Positions 36,546 to 43,387 of a stretch of DNA of 64,000 bases are shown in pieces. How positions within the stretch are numbered: position 1 is the stretch's first letter; each line of letters begins with the position of its first letter. Below the pieces are notes generated by a model that was given only the letters and a program-made list of their open reading frames with translations, had not been told where the DNA came from and searched no databases. Both the position numbers and the translations under genes were made by a program. The DNA lies in the NCBI GenBank assembly GCA_026417115.1, contig JAOADW010000012.1, forward strand, positions 1-64,000, given 5' to 3'. The stretch comes from Rhodocyclaceae bacterium. Lineage in GTDB: Bacteria > Pseudomonadota > Gammaproteobacteria > Burkholderiales > Rhodocyclaceae.

Positions 36546-36772
36546 TTGGCCTCGTGGAGGGTGGCGAGCTGGCGCGCCGCCCAGTCGCCCATCGTCTGCG
36601 CCCAGCGCGCGGCCGTGACGGGATCGATGTCGAAGATCGTGAAGCGGCGATGTTCGCGGATGCGCAGCCGCAGCATCGGCATGCCTCCTGCGGCAAACTC
36701 GATTTGCTGCAGCTCGATTTCCTGGTTGCCCAAAGGCACGCGAAATTTGTCGAGCGTGATAACCTGATCCAT
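36542..36772 (-). CDS. 76-aa protein of unknown function heading the dsr-divergent cluster
   Basis: 76 aa from the ATG at 36772 (MDQVITLDKFRVPLGNQEIE). The sequence alternates strands and ends in an amphipathic helix: IELQQIEFAAGGMPMLRLRI, then REHRRFTIFDIDPVTAARWAQ (shown as RRFTIFDIDPVTAARWAQ) and MGDWAARQLATLHEAK. No Cys, metal or catalytic motif. The stop overlaps the Cas6-like start as ATGA, implying coupled translation. It is the first gene leftward from the intergenic region shared with dsrA. Small proteins of this type recur next to sulfur genes in my recollection, but I cannot name a characterised family. Confidence 0.7.
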   Translation of the reverse strand: MDQVITLDKFRVPLGNQEIELQQIEFAAGGMPMLRLRIREHRRFTIFDIDPVTAARWAQTMGDWAARQLATLHEAK

Positions 36773-36866
36773 GTCTCGGGTCCTCAAGCGCCTTCCGCGC
36801 CGCAGATGCAAAGTTCGACTATGTCATCGCCAGAAGGCTTCGCCTATCACCATCACAGGGGAGACA

Positions 36867-36920
36867 GACTACTCCTTTCGGGTAGGTAGTCCTACTCCCT
36901 CGATTTCCGCTAGTCTACCC
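36867..36920. promoter_or_regulatory. cluster of TAC-rich half-sites and a palindrome in the shared dsr control region
   Basis: The 286-base gap between the 76-aa gene and dsrA holds CTACTCC at 36869-36875, GGGTAG at 36880-36885, a palindrome GTAGTCCTAC at 36886-36895 followed by TCCC, and TAGTCTACCC at 36911-36920. CTAC/GTAG half-sites thus occur five or six times within 54 bases. TACTCCT at 36870-36876 fits the NarL-type heptamer TACYYMT. The spacing suggests binding of a LuxR-type response regulator; identity of the protein is inference. CATAAT at 36954-36959 is a possible dsrA -10 element. Confidence 0.45.
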
Positions 36921-37058
36921 GCCGGAAGTATGGAGCGCGCCGCCCAAGCCGCTCATAATCGTCGTCAATCGAAAATCATTCGGAATTGAGCGCACCCGTG
37001 CAAAGCGCATGGCCGGGTACGCACGGTTCCCCAACAGCCACGAAAGAGGAGATGACTG

Positions 37059-38363
37059 ATGGCCAAACAGCCTCACCCCACCCCTATGCTCGACGAACTC
37101 GAAAAAGGCCCCTGGCCAAGCTTCATCACGGGCCTCAAGCGCCTGGCCAAGGAGAAGGATTATGTCGTTGACCTCTTGGGCCACCTCGAGCATTCCTACG
37201 AAACCCGCAAAGGCTATTGGAAAGGCGGAACGGTCGGCGTCTTCGGCTACGGCGGCGGCGTCATCCCGCGCTTTACGGAAATCAAAGACGAAAAAGGCGA
37301 ACCGAGATTCAAGGACGCGGCCGAATTCCATACCTTGCGCGTGATGCCGCCTCCCGGCATGCATTACGACACGGCGACCCTGCGCAAGTTTTGCGACATT
37401 TGGGAAAAATATGGCTCGGGCTTGATCGCCCTGCATGGCCAGTCCGGCGACATCATGTTCCAGGGATGCACGACCGAGAACGTGCAAAAAGCCTTCGATG
37501 AAATCAATGAAATGGGCTTCGACCTCGGCGGCGCCGGCCCTGCCGTGCGCACCGCGATGTCTTGCGTTGGCGCCGCCCGTTGCGAACAGTCGTGCTATGA
37601 CGAAGCCAAGGCTCATCACAAGATCATCAACAACTTCCTTGACGACATCCATCGTCCGGCCCTGCCCTATAAATTCAAGTTCAAGTTCTCGGGCTGCCCG
37701 AACGACTGCATGAATTCGATCCAGCGCGCGGACATGGCCGTCATCGGCACTTGGCGCGACAACATCCAAACCGACGATGAACTGGGCAAGAAGTGGTTTG
37801 CCAAGCATGGCATGAATGAGCTCGTCAATGACGTCGTCGCCATGTGTCCGACGCGCGCCCTGCAAATCAAGGACGCCAAGGACGTGCGCCGCGACAATCC
37901 CTACATCTCGGCAGTGGCCCTCAACGACACGCAGTGCCTGGAAATCGACAACAAAGACTGCGTGCGCTGCATGCACTGCATCAATGTCATGACGGGGGCG
38001 CTCGCGCCAGGCAAGGACAAAGGCGCGACGATCCTGGTCGGAGGCAAGAGCCACCTGAAGATCGGCGCTTTGATGGGCACCGTGATCGTTCCCTTCATGA
38101 AGCTCGAGACCGAGGAGGATTTCGACAAGCTCGTCGAACTGGCCCAAAACATCGTCGACTTCTTCGCCGAGAACGCTCTCGAGCATGAGCGTGCCGGCGA
38201 AATGATCGAGCGCATCGGGCTCGCCAACTTCCTCGAAGGAATCGGCCTCGATGTCGACCCGAACATGGTCAACAACCCGCGCATGAATCCCTACGTGCGC
38301 ACGGACGGCTGGGACGAGGAAGTCGCCAAGATCAACGCCAAAAAGCAAGCGGCGGCTGCCTGA
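37059..38363 (+). CDS. dsrA: reverse dissimilatory sulfite reductase, alpha subunit
   Basis: 434 aa with a good ribosome binding site (AGAGGAGATGA region) after a 286-base leader. Sirohaem/[4Fe-4S] cysteines are in SCVGAARCEQSCYDEAKAHH near residue 168 and KFSGCPNDCMNSIQ near 207; the inserted ferredoxin domain has CVRCMHCINVM near 305. In sulfur oxidisers DsrAB runs in reverse, oxidising DsrC-bound sulfur to sulfite in the cytoplasm. The presence of dsrEFH and dsrL in the same operon marks the oxidative type. First gene of the rightward operon. Confidence 0.97.
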   Translation: MAKQPHPTPMLDELEKGPWPSFITGLKRLAKEKDYVVDLLGHLEHSYETRKGYWKGGTVGVFGYGGGVIPRFTEIKDEKGEPRFKDAAEFHTLRVMPPPGMHYDTATLRKFCDIWEKYGSGLIALHGQSGDIMFQGCTTENVQKAFDEINEMGFDLGGAGPAVRTAMSCVGAARCEQSCYDEAKAHHKIINNFLDDIHRPALPYKFKFKFSGCPNDCMNSIQRADMAVIGTWRDNIQTDDELGKKWFAKHGMNELVNDVVAMCPTRALQIKDAKDVRRDNPYISAVALNDTQCLEIDNKDCVRCMHCINVMTGALAPGKDKGATILVGGKSHLKIGALMGTVIVPFMKLETEEDFDKLVELAQNIVDFFAENALEHERAGEMIERIGLANFLEGIGLDVDPNMVNNPRMNPYVRTDGWDEEVAKINAKKQAAAA

Positions 38364-38372
38364 TACGAATCG

Positions 38373-38402
38373 CGCAAGCCGGGCGAAAGCGCCCGGCTTG
38401 CG
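38373..38402 (+). other. strong hairpin in the dsrA-dsrB intergenic spacer
   Basis: A perfect 13-bp stem, CGCAAGCCGGGCG with CGCCCGGCTTGCG, closed by a 4-base AAAG loop. It starts 9 bases after the dsrA stop. No T-run follows, so it is not a classic terminator. It may stabilise the dsrA message or be a processing site. Confidence 0.75.
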
Positions 38403-38459
38403 GCCATGGGCAAAACCCTGTTGGCGTCATGAGCATTACAACCATAGCGGAGACGATAG

Positions 38460-39533
38460 ATGGCTCAACCACAGATGCGTAAGCCTGTCGAGTACTTCCT
38501 CGACAACAAGAAATTCCTGCACCCGAAGTTCGCCGCCAATTACGGCAACTGGAAATACCACGATCGGCCACGCCCCGGCGTCCTCCATCACGTGTCCAAG
38601 ACGGGTGACGAAGTCTGGACCGTGCGCTGCGGCACCCAGCGCCAAATGGATATCTATACGATTCGCACGCTGTGCGACATCGCCGACCAATATGGCGAGG
38701 GCTATATTCGCTTCACGATTCGTTCCAACGCCGAGATCATGGTCTCGGAGGAAAAGAAGGTAGCGCCGCTGATCGAAGCTCTGGAAAAGGCCGGTTTCCC
38801 CGTCGGCGGCACCGGCAATTCGGTGTCGATGGTCGCGCACACCCAGGGTTGGCTGCACTGCGACATTCCCGGCACCGACGCCTCAGGCGTCGTGAAGGCG
38901 ATGATGGACGAGCTCTTCGAAGAGTTCAAGAACGAGCAGATGCCCAATCGCGTGCGCTTGTCTACGTCATGCTGTGAAATCAATTGTGGGGGGCAAGCCG
39001 ACATCGCCGTCGTGATCCAGCACACCAAGCCGCCCAAGATCAACCATGACTTGGTCGCCAATGTCTGTGAGCGTCCGGCCGTCGTCGCGCGTTGCCCGGT
39101 AGCGGCGATCCGCCCGGCCCTCGTCAACGGCAAGCCCTCGCTCGAAGTCGATGAAAAGAAATGCGTCTGCTGCGGCGCTTGCTATCCCCCCTGCCCACCG
39201 ATGCAGATCAACGACCCCGAACACTCGAAGATCGCCATCTGGGTCGGCGGCAAGAACTCCAATGCCCGTTCGAAGCCGACCTTCCACAAATTGGTCGCTG
39301 CGGGTCTGCCGAACAATCCTCCGCGTTGGCCGGAAGTCAATGCCGTGGTCAAAAAGATCCTAATGACCTACAAAGAAGATGCGCGTCCCTGGGAGCGCAT
39401 GGCCGACTGGATCGAACGCATCGGTTGGCCGCGTTTCTTCGAGAAGACTGGCCTGCCCTTCACCAAGTACATGATCGACGATTGGCGCGGCGGCCGTTAC
39501 AACCTCAACGCTTCGACTCATATCCGTTTCTGA
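38460..39533 (+). CDS. dsrB: reverse dissimilatory sulfite reductase, beta subunit
   Basis: 357 aa, starting MAQPQMRKPVEYFLDNKKFL. The sirohaem-cluster cysteines lie in STSCCEINCGGQADIAVV near residue 170; the ferredoxin part reads KKCVCCGACYPPCPPMQIND near 235. It pairs with DsrA as alpha2beta2; only one sirohaem per alpha-beta unit is catalytic in studied enzymes. It is separated from dsrA by 96 bases holding a strong hairpin, and dsrE follows after 13 bases. Confidence 0.97.
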   Translation: MAQPQMRKPVEYFLDNKKFLHPKFAANYGNWKYHDRPRPGVLHHVSKTGDEVWTVRCGTQRQMDIYTIRTLCDIADQYGEGYIRFTIRSNAEIMVSEEKKVAPLIEALEKAGFPVGGTGNSVSMVAHTQGWLHCDIPGTDASGVVKAMMDELFEEFKNEQMPNRVRLSTSCCEINCGGQADIAVVIQHTKPPKINHDLVANVCERPAVVARCPVAAIRPALVNGKPSLEVDEKKCVCCGACYPPCPPMQINDPEHSKIAIWVGGKNSNARSKPTFHKLVAAGLPNNPPRWPEVNAVVKKILMTYKEDARPWERMADWIERIGWPRFFEKTGLPFTKYMIDDWRGGRYNLNASTHIRF

Positions 39534-39546
39534 GGGTAGTGCCGCG

Positions 39547-39939
39547 ATGAAGTTCGCCATCTTGGTCAACGAAGGCCCCTATACGCACGAGGCTTCCGAC
39601 ACCGCTTACCAATTCGCGAAAGCGGTGCTTGCCAAAGGCCATGAAATCTTCCGCATCTTTTTCTATCATGACGGCGTCAATAATGCGACGCGTCTGACGA
39701 CGCCGCCGCAGGATGACCGCAACATCGTCTCGCGCTGGTCGAAGCTCGCCGAAGAGCACAAGATCGACCTCGTCGTCTGCGTCGCCGCGGCGCAACGGCG
39801 CGGCATCGTCGATGAAGGCGAGATGAAGCGCAACGGCAAGGATGCCACGAATCTGGCCCCGGGTTTTCGCATCTCAGGCCTCGGTCAGCTCATCGAAGCC
39901 GGCATCCAGTGTGATCGTCTGGTCGTCTTCGGCGATTGA
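39547..39939 (+). CDS. dsrE: sulfur relay protein DsrE
   Basis: 130 aa, TusD/DsrE family, starting MKFAILVNEGPYTHEASDTA. The active-site cysteine that carries a persulfide is in LVVCVAAAQRRGIVDEG near residue 78. DsrE2F2H2 accepts sulfur in the cytoplasm and passes it to DsrC. Only oxidative Dsr systems have these three genes, so they indicate that the pathway runs toward sulfite. dsrF follows after 11 bases with ribosome binding site GGAGG. Confidence 0.96.
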   Translation: MKFAILVNEGPYTHEASDTAYQFAKAVLAKGHEIFRIFFYHDGVNNATRLTTPPQDDRNIVSRWSKLAEEHKIDLVVCVAAAQRRGIVDEGEMKRNGKDATNLAPGFRISGLGQLIEAGIQCDRLVVFGD

Positions 39940-39950
39940 GGGAGGAAAAG

Positions 39951-40313
39951 ATGTCGGTCAAAAAATTCATGTTCGTCAATCGCAAGGCGCCTTACGGCAC
40001 GATTTACGCATGGGAGGCCTTGGAAGTGGTGTTGATCGCCGCCGCGTTCGAGCAAGACGTCTCGCTCGCGTTTCTTGACGACGGCGTGTTTCAGCTCAAA
40101 AAAGGGCACAACACCAAGGGCATCGACACCAAGGCGTTCGAGAAGACTTGGGGCGCGCTCGAAGACTATGACATCACGAAGCTTTATGTCGCCGCCGAGT
40201 CTCTCGCCGAGCGTGGGCTGACCGCAGACGACCTCGCCGTACCGGTGGAAGTCTTGTCGCGCAGCGAAATCGGCAAGCTTATGGAAGAACAAGACGTCAT
40301 CCTGTCGTTCTGA
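39951..40313 (+). CDS. dsrF: sulfur relay protein DsrF
   Basis: 120 aa from the ATG at 39951 (MSVKKFMFVNRKAPYGT), behind GGAGGAAAAG. TusC/DsrF family; a structural subunit of the DsrEFH hexamer. I see no cysteine anywhere in this protein, so it cannot itself hold a persulfide and sulfur transfer must rely on DsrE. Ends YEEQDVILSF-like (MEEQDVILSF). Nine bases separate it from dsrH. Confidence 0.95.
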   Translation: MSVKKFMFVNRKAPYGTIYAWEALEVVLIAAAFEQDVSLAFLDDGVFQLKKGHNTKGIDTKAFEKTWGALEDYDITKLYVAAESLAERGLTADDLAVPVEVLSRSEIGKLMEEQDVILSF

Positions 40314-40322
40314 GGAAGGATC

Positions 40323-40619
40323 ATGTTGCATATCGTCAATAAATCCCCCTATGAGCGTCCCGCGCTCGATTCCGTGCTCGCCACGATGAGCGGCGGCGCG
40401 ATCCTTCTGATCGAAGACGGCGTCTATGCGGCCGTCAAAGGTGGCGCGCAAGAAGCAAAGATCAAGGCGGCCATGGAACGCTTCAAAGTCTATGCCTTGG
40501 CAGCCGACTTGGAGGCGCGTGGCATGGCTGATCGCGTCATCGAAGGCGTGACCGTCGTCGATTATGGCGGCTTCGTCGATCTCGTCGTCGAACACAAACC
40601 CTGTCAGTCCTGGCTGTAA
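40323..40619 (+). CDS. dsrH: sulfur relay protein DsrH
   Basis: 98 aa, TusB/DsrH family, starting [19 protein letters not shown], with [18 protein letters not shown] and the typical ending [10 protein letters not shown]. Its only cysteine is at that C-terminus; the N-terminal region where some DsrH proteins have a Cys has none. Third subunit of the DsrEFH complex. dsrC follows after 26 bases with ribosome binding site GGAGG. Confidence 0.95.
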   Translation: MLHIVNKSPYERPALDSVLATMSGGAILLIEDGVYAAVKGGAQEAKIKAAMERFKVYALAADLEARGMADRVIEGVTVVDYGGFVDLVVEHKPCQSWL

Positions 40620-40645
40620 CGATTTTTTCATCTGGAGGCAAGCAC

Positions 40646-40978
40646 ATGGCATTCGAACTCAATGGCAAAACCATCGAAACCGACGAAGAAGGATATCTCG
40701 TCAACCTGTCCGACTGGAGCGAGGAAGTCGCTCAATATCTCGCCCAGCAGGAAGGCATCACATTGACCGAGAACCACTGGGAAGTCATCAACTTCTTGCG
40801 CGACTACTACAACGAATTCCAGATCGCCCCGGCGGTGCGTGTGCTGACCAAGGCGATTGGCAAGAAGCTCGGTCCGGAAAAGGGCAACAGCCAGTACCTC
40901 TATGAGCTGTTCCCATACGGCCCGGCCAAGCAGGCTTGCAAGATCGCCGGCCTGCCCAAACCGACCGGCTGCGTCTGA
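40646..40978 (+). CDS. dsrC: DsrC sulfur carrier protein
   Basis: 110 aa. The C-terminal arm [17 protein letters not shown] has both redox cysteines, Cys98 and Cys109, which in the studied family form the protein trisulfide presented to DsrAB and the disulfide exchanged with DsrMKJOP. The body contains [16 protein letters not shown] and [16 protein letters not shown]. The ribosome binding site is strong (CTGGAGGCAAG). A Cys-less paralogue is encoded across the control region at 35546-35884. Confidence 0.98.
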   Translation: MAFELNGKTIETDEEGYLVNLSDWSEEVAQYLAQQEGITLTENHWEVINFLRDYYNEFQIAPAVRVLTKAIGKKLGPEKGNSQYLYELFPYGPAKQACKIAGLPKPTGCV

Positions 40979-40984
40979 GTCTCT

Positions 40985-41020
40985 GTGGGCGGAGCGGCGT
41001 CATGTCGGTCCGCCCCTCAC
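40985..41020 (+). other. stem-loop between dsrC and dsrM
   Basis: GGGCGGA at 40987-40993 pairs with TCCGCCC at 41009-41015 around a 15-base loop, with a possible outer GTG/CAC extension. It sits a few bases after the dsrC stop in a 101-base gap. No T-run follows. It could protect the 3' end of a separate dsrC message or cause partial termination. Confidence 0.5.
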
Positions 41021-41079
41021 GTGCCTGACGCCTCTGGCTATCCAGAGGACGAATCGACCCGCGGCATCGACAGGGTGCA

Positions 41080-41808
41080 ATGTCTATGACGATTTTTTTT
41101 GCGGTCCTGTTTTATCTCGCTGCAGCGGTATTCACGCTCGGCTTGATTTATAAGATTTACGATTTCGCGCGCACGCCTGCGCCGCTCTCGATCCCCACGA
41201 CGCCCGCGCCGACGACGACCCCGGGCGTGATCTGGCGCATGTTCCGCGAAGTCGTCTTCTTCGAAAGCCTGTTCAAAGGCAATCTCTGGACCTGGCTTTT
41301 CGGCTGGATGTTCCATATGGGCCTGTTCCTGGTGCTCATCCGTCATCTGCGCTATTTCGTGGCCGAGGCGCCAGTTTGGCTCCTGTTCATCCAGCCGTTC
41401 GGGAAATATGCTTCTTTCATGATGATGGGAGGTCTGATCGGCTTGTGGGGCCGTCGTTTCTTCGTCGAACGCATCCGCTACATCAGCACCCCCTCCGACC
41501 ATCTATGGCTTGCGTTACTGCTCGTGATCGGCGTCACGGGCATGGGCATGACTTTTTGGATGCATGTCGATGTCGTCGCGGTCAAGGCCTTTTTCCTCGG
41601 CCTGATGGTTTTCGAGATCAATGCGCTGCCTGCGCATATGGGATTGTTCCTCCATCTGCTCGGCGTCGCGGTGCTGATGCTGCTGTTCCCATTCAGCAAG
41701 CTCTTGCATGCGCCCGGCGTCTTCTTTAGCCCGACCCGCAACATGGCCGACAATCCGCGCGAGCAACGCCATCTCGCGCCGTGGGCCGCGAACTTCGAGA
41801 AGAGCTGA
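41080..41808 (+). CDS. dsrM: DsrM, membrane cytochrome b subunit of DsrMKJOP
   Basis: 242 aa with about five hydrophobic helices (for example FFAVLFYLAAAVFTLGLIY at the N-terminus and LWLALLLVIGVTGMGMTFW). It is NarI-like; His residues in the helices, such as MFHMGLFLVLIRHLRYF and MGLFLHLLGV, are candidates for two haem b ligands. It links quinones to the DsrK subunit. The stop is 2 bases before the dsrK ATG. Confidence 0.95.
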   Translation: MSMTIFFAVLFYLAAAVFTLGLIYKIYDFARTPAPLSIPTTPAPTTTPGVIWRMFREVVFFESLFKGNLWTWLFGWMFHMGLFLVLIRHLRYFVAEAPVWLLFIQPFGKYASFMMMGGLIGLWGRRFFVERIRYISTPSDHLWLALLLVIGVTGMGMTFWMHVDVVAVKAFFLGLMVFEINALPAHMGLFLHLLGVAVLMLLFPFSKLLHAPGVFFSPTRNMADNPREQRHLAPWAANFEKS

Positions 41809-41810
41809 TC

Positions 41811-43352
41811 ATGGCCGCTCCCGAATTCGAATTGCCGAAATTTCGCGAATACCCCACCGTGCCTGCCCTACGCGAAGGGGCGATGGCGCATTCGAAACCC
41901 TACGTCGCCAATGAAAAAATCCAAGAAGCGATCGGCTTTCAAGCCAAGCTTGACGACGACTGGCGCGTCACCCATGACAAGGTGATCGCGAAGTTCGGCG
42001 AGTTGCTCGGCAAATACCGCTCGCTCAAGGTCTTCATGGACGCCTGCGTGCACTGCGGCTCATGCACCGACAAATGCCACTACTTCATTGGCAGCCAAGA
42101 TCCCAAGAACATGCCGGTTGCGCGTCAAGAATTGATGCGCAGCATCTACCGGCGCTATTTCACTTGGCCGGGCAAGCTCTTTCCGCAACTCGTCGGCGCC
42201 CGCGATCTCACCAAGGAAATCCTCGACGAGTGGTATTCCTATTTCTGGCAATGTTCCGAATGCCGGCGTTGCTCGGTCTTTTGTCCCTATGGCATCGACA
42301 CCGCCGAAGTCACGATGGCCGCACGCCATATCTTGGATTCCGTCGGCTACGGCCAAAAGTATTCGAATGAAATCATCGGCAAAGTCTTCAAGATCGGCAA
42401 CAACCTCGGGCTGCCTGGACCTGCGCTCGAAGACACCCTCGCGGGCCTCGAAGAAGACGTCAAGGAAGACACCGGCGTGGCCGTCCGCTATCCCATCGAC
42501 GAACCAGGCGCCGAGGTGCTGTTGGTCACGCCTTCGGCGGATTTCTTCGCCGAACCGCATATCGAGTCGTTGATCGGGTATGGCAAGGTATTCCATGCCG
42601 CAGGCATTTCTTGGACGCTATCTTCGCACGCTTCCGAAGCCGGCAATTTCGGCTTGTTCAATGGCAGCTACGAGACCATGCGCAAGGTGGCCCTGCGCAT
42701 CCGTGAGGCCGCGCTCGAATTGGGCGTCAAGCGCATCGTCGTGGGCGAATGCGGTCATGCCTGGCGCGTAGCCTATGCATTCTGGAATACGCTGAACGGC
42801 GTGGGCGCCGGCGGCAAAGATCCCTTCTCGATCGAGCTGCAAAAGCAGCTCGATCCGCGCTACCCCCAGCCTTCACACATTTGTGAAGTGACGTGGGATC
42901 TGATCCAGCAAGGCCGGCTGAAATTCGACAAGGAAGCAAACGACCACCGCATCATCACCTTCCACGACTCCTGCAACGTCGCGCGCGCCTCCCGCATGGG
43001 AGGGTATGCAGGTGGCCAATTCGACATCCCACGCAACATCATCAAAGCAGTCGCCAACAAATTCGTCGAAATGGACGAAGACACGGTGCGCGAAAAAACT
43101 TTTTGTTGCGGCGGCGGCGGCGGCGTCTTGACCGACGAGCTCCTCGAGCTGCGCGTCAAGGGCGCATTCCCGCGCATGGAAGCGTTGAAACGCGTCGTCG
43201 ATGCACATGGCGTGAACTTCATGGCCACCATTTGTGCGATTTGCAAGGCCCAATTCACCAAGGTCTTGCCTTATTACGGTTTCAACATGCGTCTGGTCGG
43301 CGGCGTGCACCAGCTCGTCAGCACCGCGATCCGCCTCGGCCAGGAGCAGTAA
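41811..43352 (+). CDS. dsrK: DsrK, HdrD-like iron-sulfur subunit of DsrMKJOP
   Basis: 513 aa from the ATG at 41811 (MAAPEFELPKFREYPTV). Two [4Fe-4S] motifs lie near residues 80-160: CVHCGSCTDKCHYF and CSECRRCSVFCPYG. The CCG-type domain that builds the special catalytic cluster of heterodisulfide reductases is seen as HDSCNVARASRMGG and FCCGGGGGVLTDE with CAICKAQF near the end. It faces the cytoplasm and exchanges electrons with DsrC thiol/disulfide. Part of the dsrMKLJOP run. Confidence 0.96.
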   Translation: MAAPEFELPKFREYPTVPALREGAMAHSKPYVANEKIQEAIGFQAKLDDDWRVTHDKVIAKFGELLGKYRSLKVFMDACVHCGSCTDKCHYFIGSQDPKNMPVARQELMRSIYRRYFTWPGKLFPQLVGARDLTKEILDEWYSYFWQCSECRRCSVFCPYGIDTAEVTMAARHILDSVGYGQKYSNEIIGKVFKIGNNLGLPGPALEDTLAGLEEDVKEDTGVAVRYPIDEPGAEVLLVTPSADFFAEPHIESLIGYGKVFHAAGISWTLSSHASEAGNFGLFNGSYETMRKVALRIREAALELGVKRIVVGECGHAWRVAYAFWNTLNGVGAGGKDPFSIELQKQLDPRYPQPSHICEVTWDLIQQGRLKFDKEANDHRIITFHDSCNVARASRMGGYAGGQFDIPRNIIKAVANKFVEMDEDTVREKTFCCGGGGGVLTDELLELRVKGAFPRMEALKRVVDAHGVNFMATICAICKAQFTKVLPYYGFNMRLVGGVHQLVSTAIRLGQEQ

Positions 43353-43387
43353 CCCAGAAACAACGATTACTACGACGGAGAAGACAC

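Noticed and set aside
35546-37058. Possible CRISPR array next to the Cas6-like gene
   Set aside because: No regularly spaced direct repeats of 25-37 bases are present here or elsewhere in the window. The short CTAC/GTAG motifs are too short and irregular.
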